Below the pieces are notes generated by a model. That model was given only the letters and a program-made list of their open reading frames with translations. It searched no databases and was not told the origin of the DNA. The translations under genes and the position numbers were made by a program. Source: Comamonas sp. lk (lineage in GTDB: Bacteria; Pseudomonadota; Gammaproteobacteria; Burkholderiales; Burkholderiaceae_C). Taken from it: a stretch of 64,000 nucleotides of DNA. Shown in pieces: positions 37,298 through 45,310 of this stretch; the first letter of the stretch is position 1; the number at the start of each line of letters is the position of its first letter. Where the stretch lies: positions 179,154 through 243,153 of the forward strand of contig CAMELV010000002.1 in assembly GCA_945925985.1 (NCBI GenBank), read 5' to 3'.

Positions 37298-37330
37298 AAA
37301 AGCCTTGAATAAGCCTTGAAAAGCCTTGAT
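37292..37330 (+). repeat. Four short tandem CCTTGA repeats after the channel gene
   Basis: CCTTGAAAAAG, CCTTGAATAAG, CCTTGAAAAG and CCTTGATTG run head to tail, starting within the last codons of the channel gene and ending at the -35 of the vapBC-like promoter. They could be regulator-binding sites or a replication-slippage product. Confidence 0.5.
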
Positions 37331-37358
37331 TGCTAAAAGATAAATTCCTTACTAAAAT
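37330..37358 (+). promoter_or_regulatory. Sigma70-type promoter of the toxin-antitoxin operon
   Basis: TTGCTA at 37330-37335 and TAAAAT at 37353-37358 with an exact 17-base spacer. The start of the antitoxin gene is 29 bases beyond the -10 element. An inverted repeat overlaps the -10. Confidence 0.55.
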
Positions 37359-37373
37359 TAATTTCGCAAGGAA
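37345..37373. promoter_or_regulatory. Inverted repeat overlapping the -10, candidate autoregulatory operator
   Basis: TTCCTT and AAGGAA flank 17 bases that include the -10 element. AbrB-like antitoxins normally repress their own operon, and this position would allow it. Confidence 0.4.
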
Positions 37374-37386
37374 AAAGGAGGCAGCT

Positions 37387-37605
37387 ATGTCCAGTGAATC
37401 AACACTCACCAGCAAGGGTCAAACCACCATCCCAAAGGAGATTCGAGACCGTCTTGCCATGAAGGCTGGCGACCGCATGACCTTTACCCTTATGCCCGAC
37501 GCCACGGTGGTGATGCGCTTAAAGTCCAAGAGCATCACCGAGCTCGAGGGCGCTCTGTACAAGAAGTCAAGAAAACCCTTAAGCACCGAACAGTTGTCAC
37601 GGTGA
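37387..37605 (+). CDS. AbrB/SpoVT-type antitoxin (VapB-like)
   Basis: A 72-residue swapped-hairpin DNA-binding protein: STLTSKGQTTIPKEIRDRLAMKAGDRMTFTLMPDATVVMRL is the complete AbrB/MazE fold, followed by a short toxin-binding tail (LYKKSRKPLSTEQLS). ATG 37387 has AAGGAGG six to seven bases upstream; the upstream open frame to 37330 crosses the promoter. It overlaps the PIN gene by one base (TGATG), the normal coupling of antitoxin and toxin. It should neutralise the PIN toxin and repress the shared promoter. Confidence 0.88.
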   Translation: MSSESTLTSKGQTTIPKEIRDRLAMKAGDRMTFTLMPDATVVMRLKSKSITELEGALYKKSRKPLSTEQLSR

Positions 37606-38000
37606 TGCTGGGTATAGACACCAATGTCATGGTGCGATTTTTGGTTCGCGACGACCTGGCACAGTTTGAAAAAGCGCGCCAGTTGATCGAGCAAGAGGTG
37701 TCTGCTGGAAAACAGGTCGTCATCAACCAATTGGTTTTGCTGGAGACCGAATGGGTGCTGCGAAGCCGATACAGCTTAACGAAACAGCAGATGATGGAAA
37801 CCATTTCCGCCCTGCTGGATGCGCGCGATGTGCATTTTGAGGATGAGCCTGCGGTGGAGGAAGCGCTTTTCGTCTGGCGTGACGCCCATGCAGATTTTGC
37901 AGACTGTCTGATTGGCGCCAGAAACCGTCGACTCGGCTGTCGTGCCACCGCAAGCTTTGATGTCAAGGCGGCCAAGTTGCCTGGGTTTGTCGGCACTTGA
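37605..38000 (+). CDS. PIN-domain ribonuclease toxin (VapC-like)
   Basis: A 131-residue PIN-domain protein. The acidic metal-binding residues are visible: the first Asp in GIDTNVMVRFLVRDD, a Glu in NQLVLLETEWVL, and Asp residues in DAHADFADCLIGARN. This quartet cuts RNA, usually tRNA or rRNA, in VapC toxins. ATG 37605 (or GTG 37602) overlaps the antitoxin stop. It is convergent with the alpha-E gene, with about 100 bases between the stops in which I see nothing notable. Confidence 0.88.
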   Translation: MLGIDTNVMVRFLVRDDLAQFEKARQLIEQEVSAGKQVVINQLVLLETEWVLRSRYSLTKQQMMETISALLDARDVHFEDEPAVEEALFVWRDAHADFADCLIGARNRRLGCRATASFDVKAAKLPGFVGT

Positions 38001-38104
38001 GCTCACTTGACCCTATGACGGCTGTATCGGCCTTGTGCAACACCTGATTGAATCCGCCGATAAACAACGCTTGCACTGTACGGTGGACGCTACCGGGCCG
38101 CCCC

Positions 38105-39064
38105 TCAAGCCCCCGACGGCACCAAAAACTCGCGGCTGATGTGCGAGCCCAGGTCATTCACCCGGTCCAAAAACTGCGTCAGGTAGGCGTGCAGGCCGGT
38201 GGCCAAAATTTCATCAATGCGGCCGTATTTGAGCTCTGCCTGCAGCTTGCCGGCGCGACGGTGGGTTTCGCCGGTCTGGTCGTTGCTGACCAGGCCCAGG
38301 TTGCTCACCACCTCGTTCAGGCTGGCGTGCAGCGAGCGCGGCATGTCGGGGCGCAGGATCAGCAGCTCGGCCACCCGCTCGGGCTTAATCACGTCGCGGT
38401 AGACCTTGCGGTAGACCTCAAAGCCCGAGACGCTGCGCAGAATGGCGCTCCAGTGGTAGAAGTCGTACTCTTGGTCTTTCTCGCTGGCGGCGCCAAAAAA
38501 GTCGCTTTGCACCGCGTGGAACTTGACGTCCACCAGCCGCGCCGTGTTGTCGGCGCGCTCCAGAAATGTGCCCAGGCGCATAAAGTACAGTGCCTCGTCC
38601 ATCAGCATGGTGCCCACCGTAACGCCGCGTGACAGGTGCGAGCGAAACTTGACCCACTCAAAAAACTGGCCGGGATCACGCTCAAAGTCGCCGTTGTTGA
38701 CCATGCGCCGCACTTCCAGCCAAGTCTGGTTGTGGGTTTCCCAGACCTCGGTGGTCAAGGTGCCGCGCACGGCGCGGGCGTTCTCGCGGGCTGCACTCAG
38801 GCAGGACATGATGGAAGAAGGGTTGCTCTCGTCTTTCACCATGAAATCCATGACCTTTTGCACATTCACCTCGCCGTGCAGGCTCTGGTAGGAGGGCAAG
38901 AGCTCGCTGATGCTCAGCAGCCCCTGCCAGCCCACCAGCGCCACGGCGTCGGATTGCGGCAACAAGGACGTTTGGTAGTTGACATCGAGCATGCGCGCGG
39001 TGTTTTCGGCCCGCTCGGTGTAGCGGGACATCCAGAACAGGTGGTCGGCAGTACGAGACAACAT
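38105..39064 (-). CDS. Alpha-E domain-containing protein
   Basis: A 319-residue all-helical protein of the alpha-E family. The family start LSRTADHLFWMSRYTERAENTARMLDV is unmistakable, as is the internal LMDEALYFMRLGTFLERADNTARLVDVK, which repeats the same pattern. Function is unknown; it almost always occurs with a circularly permuted ATP-grasp protein and often a transglutaminase, and a peptide-ligation role is suspected. ATG 39064 (or 39070) follows a GGGG run. The ATP-grasp gene lies upstream on the same strand, separated by two hairpin repeats. No transglutaminase gene follows here. Confidence 0.9.
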   Translation of the reverse strand: MLSRTADHLFWMSRYTERAENTARMLDVNYQTSLLPQSDAVALVGWQGLLSISELLPSYQSLHGEVNVQKVMDFMVKDESNPSSIMSCLSAARENARAVRGTLTTEVWETHNQTWLEVRRMVNNGDFERDPGQFFEWVKFRSHLSRGVTVGTMLMDEALYFMRLGTFLERADNTARLVDVKFHAVQSDFFGAASEKDQEYDFYHWSAILRSVSGFEVYRKVYRDVIKPERVAELLILRPDMPRSLHASLNEVVSNLGLVSNDQTGETHRRAGKLQAELKYGRIDEILATGLHAYLTQFLDRVNDLGSHISREFLVPSGA

Positions 39065-39073
39065 CAACATCCC

Positions 39074-39182
39074 CTAATCAGTTGGGGACAGAGCTGGCGC
39101 TGCGCGCTGCGGTCTGTCCCACAAAAATCTCTAATCAGTTGGGGACAGAGCTGCCGCTGCGCGCTGCGGTCTGTCCCACAAA
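39074..39182. repeat. Two tandem hairpin-forming repeats between the ATP-grasp and alpha-E genes
   Basis: Two 52-base copies (39074-39125 and 39131-39182) are spaced by 57 bases and differ at one base in the middle. Each contains an inverted repeat, GGGACAGA ... TCTGTCCC, with a GC-rich centre rich in GCGC. They resemble REP-like elements or mRNA hairpins within the operon. Confidence 0.85.
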
Positions 39183-39185
39183 GCT

Positions 39186-40643
39186 TCATACTTCCAAGAT
39201 CCAAGTGTCTTTGGTGCCGCCGCCTTGCGAGGAGTTGACGACCAGCGAGCCTTCCTTCAGCGCCACGCGGGTCAGGCCGCCGGGCACCATTTGCACGGTT
39301 TTGCCCGACAGCACATAGGGCCGCAGGTCGATGTGGCGCGGCGCGATGCCGCTTTCTACAAAGGTAGGGCAGCTCGACAGGCTCAGCGTGGGTTGGGCAA
39401 TGTAGCCCTCCGGGTTGGCCAGCACGGCCTGCCGAAAATCTTCAATTTCGGCCTTGGTCGCCGCCGGGCCGACCAGCATGCCGTAGCCACCGGCGCCATG
39501 CACCTCTTTAACCACCAAGTCTTTGAGGTTGGCCAGGGTGTAGGCCAAGTCGTCCTGGTTGCGGCACATGTAGGTGGGCACATTGCTCAGGATGGGTTTT
39601 TCGCCCAGATAAAACTCGATCATCTTGGGCACGTAGGGGTAGATCGACTTGTCATCGGCCACGCCGGTGCCCACGGCGTTGCAGATGGTCACGTGGCCGG
39701 CGCGGTACACATCGAGCAGGCCGGCGCAACCCAGGGTGCTGCCGGGGCGAAACACCTTGGGGTCCAGAAAATCGTCGTCTACGCGACGGTAAATCACGTC
39801 CACCCGCTTCGGGCCGCGGGTGGTGCGCATATAGACAAAGTTGTCTTTGACAAACAGGTCCTGCCCCTCCACCAGTTCCACCCCCATCTGCTGCGCCAGG
39901 AAGGCGTGCTCAAAGTAGGCGCTGTTGTACATGCCGGGGGTCAGAACTACCACGGTCGGCTCGGCAGTGGTGGCCGGGCTACTGGCGCGCAGGGTCTCCA
40001 ACAGCAGGTCGGGGTAATGGGCCACGGGCGCCACCCGGTGCGCATTGAACAGCTCAGGAAACAGCCGCATCATCATCTTGCGGTCCTCGAGCATGTAGCT
40101 TACGCCGCTGGGGACGCGCAAATTGTCTTCCAACACATAGTAGTCACCCTCACCCGCCGCGTTAGGCGCGCGAACGATGTCGATGCCAGAGATGTGCGAG
40201 TAGATCTGGTGCGGCACATCCACGCCCACCATCTCAGGCCGAAACTGGGCATTGCGCTCAACCTGCTCACGCGGCACCACGCCAGCACGCAAAATATCTT
40301 GGCCGTGGTAGACGTCGTGAATGAATCGGTTCAGGGCCGTTACCCGCTGCACCAGGCCGCGCTCCAGGGTGGCCCACTCATGAGCCGGAATGATGCGGGG
40401 GATTAGGTCGAAGGGAATCAGGCGCTCGGTCCCGGCACCCTCCTCGTCCTTTTCGCCGTAAACCGCAAAGGTGATGCCCACTCGACGGAAGATCATTTCC
40501 GCTTCTTCACGTCGCTTGGCCATCATGTCGCCCGGCTGCCGCGCGAGCCACTCGTCGTAAATCTTGTAATGGTCCCGAATCTGCGCCCCGTGGGTAAAAA
40601 ACTCGTAGGGCAGACGCGTGTACATCTCATCAAATTTCTGCAT
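39186..40643 (-). CDS. Circularly permuted type 2 ATP-grasp protein
   Basis: A 485-residue member of the circularly permuted ATP-grasp family. Recognisable segments are RRVGITFAVYGEKDEEGAGTERLIPFDLIPRIIPAHEWATLERGL, SGIDIVRAPNAAGEGDYYVLEDNLRVPSGVSYMLEDR, VKEVHGAGGYGMLVGPAATKAE and IAQPTLSLSSCPTF. ATP-grasp enzymes join carboxyl and amino groups, and this type pairs with alpha-E proteins in an uncharacterised peptide-forming pathway. ATG 40643 has AAGG five bases upstream. The frame to 40799 overlaps comEC and was rejected as start. Confidence 0.92.
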   Translation of the reverse strand: MQKFDEMYTRLPYEFFTHGAQIRDHYKIYDEWLARQPGDMMAKRREEAEMIFRRVGITFAVYGEKDEEGAGTERLIPFDLIPRIIPAHEWATLERGLVQRVTALNRFIHDVYHGQDILRAGVVPREQVERNAQFRPEMVGVDVPHQIYSHISGIDIVRAPNAAGEGDYYVLEDNLRVPSGVSYMLEDRKMMMRLFPELFNAHRVAPVAHYPDLLLETLRASSPATTAEPTVVVLTPGMYNSAYFEHAFLAQQMGVELVEGQDLFVKDNFVYMRTTRGPKRVDVIYRRVDDDFLDPKVFRPGSTLGCAGLLDVYRAGHVTICNAVGTGVADDKSIYPYVPKMIEFYLGEKPILSNVPTYMCRNQDDLAYTLANLKDLVVKEVHGAGGYGMLVGPAATKAEIEDFRQAVLANPEGYIAQPTLSLSSCPTFVESGIAPRHIDLRPYVLSGKTVQMVPGGLTRVALKEGSLVVNSSQGGGTKDTWILEV

Positions 40644-40705
40644 AGGCACCTTTTCCACTGCCCCAAGCTTAGCAAGCTTTGCGCCAATTGGTATCAGTGC
40701 ATGCC

Positions 40706-43165
40706 TCACGGCATGCGGTGATGCCAGTAACGCAATGCCTCGCGACGGTGACACTGCACCGCCTTCGGTTGGCTGGACACCCAAGTCGCTGCACCACAAT
40801 GCGGCGAGTCGAACAGTTCGATCTGCCGCTCCGCATAGCGCGCCAGAACGGGGCCAGCCGGGTGGCCGAAGCGGTTGCGGTAGCCGGCCTGCACCAAGGC
40901 CAGCCGTGGGCGCACCGCATCCAGAAAAGCCGCGCTGCTTGAAGTTTTGCTACCGTGGTGGGGCACAAGGAGCAATGTTGCGTCTAGCTTAACCCCGCTG
41001 GCTACTAGGCGGGCCTCCTGCGGCTGCTCGATGTCCCCCGCCAACAAGGCAGCCCGAATTTCAGATCCAGACCCAGACCCAGAGCCGGTGCTGATGCGCA
41101 GGGTGCAACTGAGGGCGTTGGGTTTTGGCGCCGCCGTGTAGTCGTCGGCCTGCGGGTGCAGCACAACAAAATCGACGCCGTCCCACTGCCAGTGCTGGCC
41201 GGCCTGACAGCGCGCACCCGGTCGCTGGGCCTGCAGCTCATGCTGCGGCTCCAGCGAACTGAGCAAACCAGCCTGCCCCTGCATGGCCAGCACGGCAGCC
41301 GCCCCGCCAACGTGGTCGCTGTCACGGTGGCTCAGCACCAGGGTGTCGACCCGGGTGCCCAGAGCGCGCAAGAGCGGCACCAGCACCCGGTGCCCGGCAT
41401 CACTCTCGCTGCTGAAGCGGGGGCCGGCGTCATAGACCAGCGCATGGTTGCGGGTGCGCACCAGCACAGCGTTGCCCTGACCGATATCCGCAGCCAGCAC
41501 CGAGAATTCGCCGTGAGGCAACTGTGGCGGCTGCCACAGCAGCACGGGAAGCAGCAGTGGCAAGCCCAGCGCACGCAAGGACGCAGGCCAGGGAGCCACC
41601 AGCAGCACGCCCCCCAGCAAGCCCACCGCGCCCGCCCAAAGCGGCGCCTGCGGCAGCGACAACACCGCAAAAGGCAGCTCGGCCAGCCACTGCAGCACCT
41701 GACTCAGCAGCGCCACCGCACCGGCGGCAATTGACCACAGCGGCCCGACCACCACCCCGAGCATGGCCAGTGGCGTGATCACCAGCGTGACCCAAGGAAT
41801 CGCCAGCGCGTTGGCCAGCAAGCCTACCAAGGACACCTGGCCAAACAGCAACAAGGTCAACGGCGTGAGCGCCAAGGTGATGACCCACTGCTCATGGAGC
41901 ATGGCCCCCACGCTTGCCACTATGTGTGCGGCGCGGCCCCCCGTGGGGGCTGATGGCTCGGCCCGGCTGTCGCCCGAGGCAAACAGCACGCCAACGGCGA
42001 CAAAGCTGAGCCAAAAACCGGCTTGCAGCAGCGCCCAGGGGTCGGCAGCCACGACCATGGCACAGGCCAGGGCCCAGACCACCGGCCATGGCCAGCGCGC
42101 GCCCGAGAGCCGCAGCCCACCCACCGTGGCCAGCATCAGGACCGTGCGCTGAGCCGGCACGCCCCAGCCGCTGAACAACGCGTAGCCCGCCGCCAGCAGC
42201 ACGCCGCCCAGCAGGGCCGCTTGGGGCGCCGGCAGCCACAGACACAAGCGACTGGAGCGCCGCCACAACCAGCCCACCGCCAGCGCGGCCGCCCAGGCGA
42301 ACATGGTGATGTGCAGGCCAGAGATCGACATCAGATGGGCCACGCCGGTGGCGCGAAAAACATCCCAGTTGGCCCGCTCGATGGCGCGTTGGTCGCCCAC
42401 CACCAGCGCGGCCAGCAGGCCCGCCTGCGCCCGACCCGGCACTGCGGCAAAGATCTGCTCGCGCACCTGCTGGCGTAGCCGCTCCACCGGGTGTCCGCCC
42501 GTCTGGCCAAGCAGGCGGGGCTCCGGGTCATTGCGACCCGCCCGCACATAGCCGGTCGCCTGCACGCCCTGTTCCCAAAGCCAGAGCTCGTAGTCAAAGC
42601 CATGCGGGTTGCTGCCGCCATGCGGCGCCTTGAGCCGCACGGTCATCTGCCAGCGCTCACCGGCCTGCATGGGCTGCGGCTGGCGCTGCAACTCGGCCAC
42701 GCCTTGCGCCCCCGCAAAGACCCCGCTGTACCAACTCAAATAAAGCTGCGACGGCAGGCGCACGGCCGCACCCTGCCAACTCGCCGAGGTCACCGCCAGA
42801 CGAAAACGCTGGCCGGATTCATGCGTTTGGGGCATGGCGGTCACTACGCCGGTCACAGCGAGATCGCGCCCCTCGAGCTCCGGCGCCAGGGTGCCCTCCA
42901 TAAAGATACCAGCGCGCAGCCCGGTCAGGCCAAAACCCAGCAGCGCCAGTGCCAGCAGCAGCGCGGTCGGCCGGCGCCATTTTGCTATTGAATCAGGAGC
43001 ACTGGAGGTCCACCCCACAAGGGCTGGGAGCATGCAGAGCACATAAACCCACCAAGGCTGCAGTGCCGCTTGCTGCAGCTGGAGCGCCGTGCCGGCGACA
43101 AATGCCAACAGGCCTGGCAGCAACAGCGCGGCCCATCCCCGGCGTTGTGTTGGCTCTGTGTCCAT
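40706..43165 (-). CDS. comEC: DNA internalisation protein ComEC/Rec2
   Basis: An 819-residue membrane protein. An N-terminal DUF4131 region (residues ~10-180) precedes the competence domain with many helices (ISGLHITMFAWAAALAVGWLW, LSFVAVGVLFASGDSR). A C-terminal metallo-beta-lactamase-like domain contains SHRDSDHVGGAAAVL and VPHHGSKTSSSAAFLDAVRP. ComEC forms the inner-membrane channel for single-stranded DNA during natural transformation. Its lactamase-like domain may degrade the second strand. Part of its N-terminal region (42981-43033) resembles the dispersed repeat seen near mltB. No other competence channel gene is linked here apart from the ComFB-like gene at 824-531. Confidence 0.96.
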   Translation of the reverse strand: MDTEPTQRRGWAALLLPGLLAFVAGTALQLQQAALQPWWVYVLCMLPALVGWTSSAPDSIAKWRRPTALLLALALLGFGLTGLRAGIFMEGTLAPELEGRDLAVTGVVTAMPQTHESGQRFRLAVTSASWQGAAVRLPSQLYLSWYSGVFAGAQGVAELQRQPQPMQAGERWQMTVRLKAPHGGSNPHGFDYELWLWEQGVQATGYVRAGRNDPEPRLLGQTGGHPVERLRQQVREQIFAAVPGRAQAGLLAALVVGDQRAIERANWDVFRATGVAHLMSISGLHITMFAWAAALAVGWLWRRSSRLCLWLPAPQAALLGGVLLAAGYALFSGWGVPAQRTVLMLATVGGLRLSGARWPWPVVWALACAMVVAADPWALLQAGFWLSFVAVGVLFASGDSRAEPSAPTGGRAAHIVASVGAMLHEQWVITLALTPLTLLLFGQVSLVGLLANALAIPWVTLVITPLAMLGVVVGPLWSIAAGAVALLSQVLQWLAELPFAVLSLPQAPLWAGAVGLLGGVLLVAPWPASLRALGLPLLLPVLLWQPPQLPHGEFSVLAADIGQGNAVLVRTRNHALVYDAGPRFSSESDAGHRVLVPLLRALGTRVDTLVLSHRDSDHVGGAAAVLAMQGQAGLLSSLEPQHELQAQRPGARCQAGQHWQWDGVDFVVLHPQADDYTAAPKPNALSCTLRISTGSGSGSGSEIRAALLAGDIEQPQEARLVASGVKLDATLLLVPHHGSKTSSSAAFLDAVRPRLALVQAGYRNRFGHPAGPVLARYAERQIELFDSPHCGAATWVSSQPKAVQCHRREALRYWHHRMP
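42981..43033 (+). repeat. Possible diverged repeat copy C inside comEC
   Basis: TTTGCTATTGA at the left end and AAGGGCTGGGAGCAT at the right end match copies A and B in the same spacing (53 bases, ungapped, about 31/53 by eye). The middle is diverged. It encodes the start of the loop between early helices of ComEC on the minus strand. Confidence 0.35.
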
Positions 43166-43241
43166 GGCCGCATGCTAACCCGGCACGACAAGTGTCAGAG
43201 GTTTCGCGACCCAACCGACTGCAAGAAAACGGCTGCTGTTC

Positions 43242-43766
43242 TCAGTGAAACGGGGCCTTGGCGTATTTGGCACAAACACCTTTGATGATGTGCCTTCGGC
43301 TTCCGTCGCGGAAAGTGAGGGTTTGAACGAACGCACCGTCGCTCAAATCCAGCGTGAACTCCTCTTGGGTGATCATCTGGCCAAACCGCTCAAACATGGC
43401 TGGCCGACTCACAAACGCCTTGGTCCCATCCATGCGCAGCGTGCCTTTGCGAGACTCGGAGATTGAAAACTCACCGTGGTACCAACCTGATTTTCCCTCC
43501 GGGTCCAGCCCGGCCACCAAAAAGTCCGTGTAAACCTTGGGCTCGGCAGTCAGATTCCTTTGCGGCATGGAGACCGTAACCTCGCAAATGAAGTTTGCAT
43601 TTTTTTTGCTTAAGGGTTTGCTCTCCATGGCCAAAGGGTCCGCTGTTGCCGAGAGTGGATCAGGGCTGAGGTTGAGCCAACCCAACTCAACCGTCAGCCA
43701 GAGTAGCCCCAATGCCAGGAACACGGTGACCAAGGCAGTAGAGAAAATGACTTTCAAATGGTTCAT
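43242..43766 (-). CDS. Uncharacterised membrane-anchored protein
   Basis: A 174-residue protein with one N-terminal transmembrane segment or uncleaved signal (LKVIFSTALVTVFLALGLLWLTVELGWL) and an extracytoplasmic domain of mixed beta structure containing two Cys (NFICEVTVSM, KGVCAKYAK). Motifs such as KSGWYHGEFSISESRKGTLRMDG look like a lipocalin- or YceI-like barrel but I cannot assign it. ATG 43766 has no clear ribosome-binding site. It lies 47 bases after the carbonic anhydrase gene and is probably co-transcribed with it. Confidence 0.55.
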   Translation of the reverse strand: MNHLKVIFSTALVTVFLALGLLWLTVELGWLNLSPDPLSATADPLAMESKPLSKKNANFICEVTVSMPQRNLTAEPKVYTDFLVAGLDPEGKSGWYHGEFSISESRKGTLRMDGTKAFVSRPAMFERFGQMITQEEFTLDLSDGAFVQTLTFRDGSRRHIIKGVCAKYAKAPFH

Positions 43767-43813
43767 GGGTGGGGTCCGATCCGCAACAAGAAAAAAGCAG
43801 GCACGCCCTCGGC

Positions 43814-45097
43814 TTAGTTTGTGATGATCTCGCGACCGTTACGCGACTGCACTGGCCGCGCATTGGCATCAAACGGGAATTCGGCGACTTGAGCGGCGGA
43901 GACGTTTACCGTGCTCTTGAGAATGAAGAAACGGACACCTTCAGTGCAAGGTGGCGTCGTCAGCGACCCCTCGTAGCTGAAGAAATCAAACTCACGGGGC
44001 AAGAGGTTGCCGGGATTGAACTTCACGCCCTCTGGGCTGACCTCGGGGCCTTCCTTTCGGGGCATGTTGGCCCACAGCGCCTTGATCCCCGGATTTTCAT
44101 TGCCTTCTTTCAGCATGACGCCCAGCACCACCAACTTACCGTCAGCGCCTTTGTGCACAAAATGCACCACCATGGACATGGGTTTACCGTCAATTTTCTC
44201 TTCACTGGGTCGATGGAAGTGAAATTGCACCAACTCATAGGGCTTAGCATCGATGCGCAGCTTACTGCCCGGTGGAACATTGACCTGAATGGTGTGCCCG
44301 TTGTTAATGATTTTTAACGGGCCCTCCTTGTAGTCGGCACTGACGCTGGTGCGCGCCTTCACAAATGGCCCGGAGATATCCAGCGGGGATTGTGATTTAC
44401 CCTTGGCACAGGTTGGAAACTCTTTACCCCAACGGTCTGGCCCCATCTCGCCAGAATAGCCCCAATGCGGGGCAGCATGCGCTGCTGCGTCCTTGGTTTT
44501 ACCTTTCGCATCACTGCCGTGAGCAGCCGTCTGACCATGGGCATCAGATTTAGCCGCAGTTTCGGCCGCACCTTGGGCCGCCTCGGGCTGGCATTCTGAC
44601 ATCACAGTCACTTTATCGCCTGCCGCCGCCAAGGCTATTTGAGCGGCACACATGGTGTTTTTACGACTCCCGAGGTCAGTCAACTTGAGAGCGGCCCGAA
44701 ACGCCTCCAGTGCTGCCGGATCACCATCACCCTTGGTCATCATGCGTAAAGCGCCAAGGCCCACCTGCCGTTCTGCAGTCAGGCTTTTTTGCGACTTGTA
44801 CGCCGCTTCCAGGTCGGCCAGTGTCGTGCCGCTGGCCATGGCAGCTTTCATGGCGTCCAACTGATTGACCTTGGCCTGAAGGGGTGCCAATTGCGCCTTC
44901 AGGGCTGCCGACTGCTCTTCAGCTGCAGCAATCGCGCCTTGTGATGCTGCGGCTTGTTTGGCCGCCTCTTCAGAGGCTGCCTTGAGCTCGACCGCCTGGC
45001 TCTTGACCGTTTGAACCTCTTTCCAGTTCATCCAACCAAAAACACCTGCGCCCATCAACCCAAGCGCCAACAAGACTTCAACAATGGTTCTTTTCAC
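43814..45097 (-). CDS. Coiled-coil/alpha-type carbonic anhydrase fusion
   Basis: A 427-residue protein with unusual architecture. A membrane helix at ~5-21 is followed by a coiled coil at ~25-87 (KAASEEAAKQAAASQ-type heptads), a helical region with two Cys (TMCAAQ, SECQPE), a His/Ala/Lys-rich linker (~185-210) and an alpha-carbonic anhydrase domain from ~211. Its zinc His residues are visible in VQFHFHRPSEEK and MVVHFVHKG, and NFPREFDFFSYEGSLTTPPCTEGV-type sequence (LPREFDFFSYEGSLTTPPC) is diagnostic. It interconverts CO2 and bicarbonate, probably periplasmic. The start is GTG 45097, with AGGTGA upstream; GTG 45106 is the alternative. Confidence 0.85.
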   Translation of the reverse strand: MKRTIVEVLLALGLMGAGVFGWMNWKEVQTVKSQAVELKAASEEAAKQAAASQGAIAAAEEQSAALKAQLAPLQAKVNQLDAMKAAMASGTTLADLEAAYKSQKSLTAERQVGLGALRMMTKGDGDPAALEAFRAALKLTDLGSRKNTMCAAQIALAAAGDKVTVMSECQPEAAQGAAETAAKSDAHGQTAAHGSDAKGKTKDAAAHAAPHWGYSGEMGPDRWGKEFPTCAKGKSQSPLDISGPFVKARTSVSADYKEGPLKIINNGHTIQVNVPPGSKLRIDAKPYELVQFHFHRPSEEKIDGKPMSMVVHFVHKGADGKLVVLGVMLKEGNENPGIKALWANMPRKEGPEVSPEGVKFNPGNLLPREFDFFSYEGSLTTPPCTEGVRFFILKSTVNVSAAQVAEFPFDANARPVQSRNGREIITN

Positions 45098-45310
45098 AGG
45101 CTTCACCTACTGTAAATTCAACAAATACGCACCAAGACCGACGCTATACCAGCGCTTTCGGGTGCTTTCGGGCAGCTAAGGCCCGGGACCCATACCAATG
45201 CATCGGTACCAGCTCCAAAAACATGAGGGTTCAGCATAGAGACTCCGCCACGGCTTACGTGAGATCGAACTGGCAACTGCGACCGACCTCACCCATGCAC
45301 TGATGGCCCA
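45098..45310. other. Intergenic gap without assigned gene
   Basis: About 210 bases between two minus-strand genes. I see only a short direct repeat (GCTTTCGGGTGCTTTCGGG at 45151-45169) and no convincing open frame, tRNA or terminator. Confidence 0.5.

Noticed and set aside
39074..39182. Short CRISPR array
   Set aside because: Only two copies, with a five-base gap between them, far too short for spacers, and strong internal hairpins. No cas genes are nearby.
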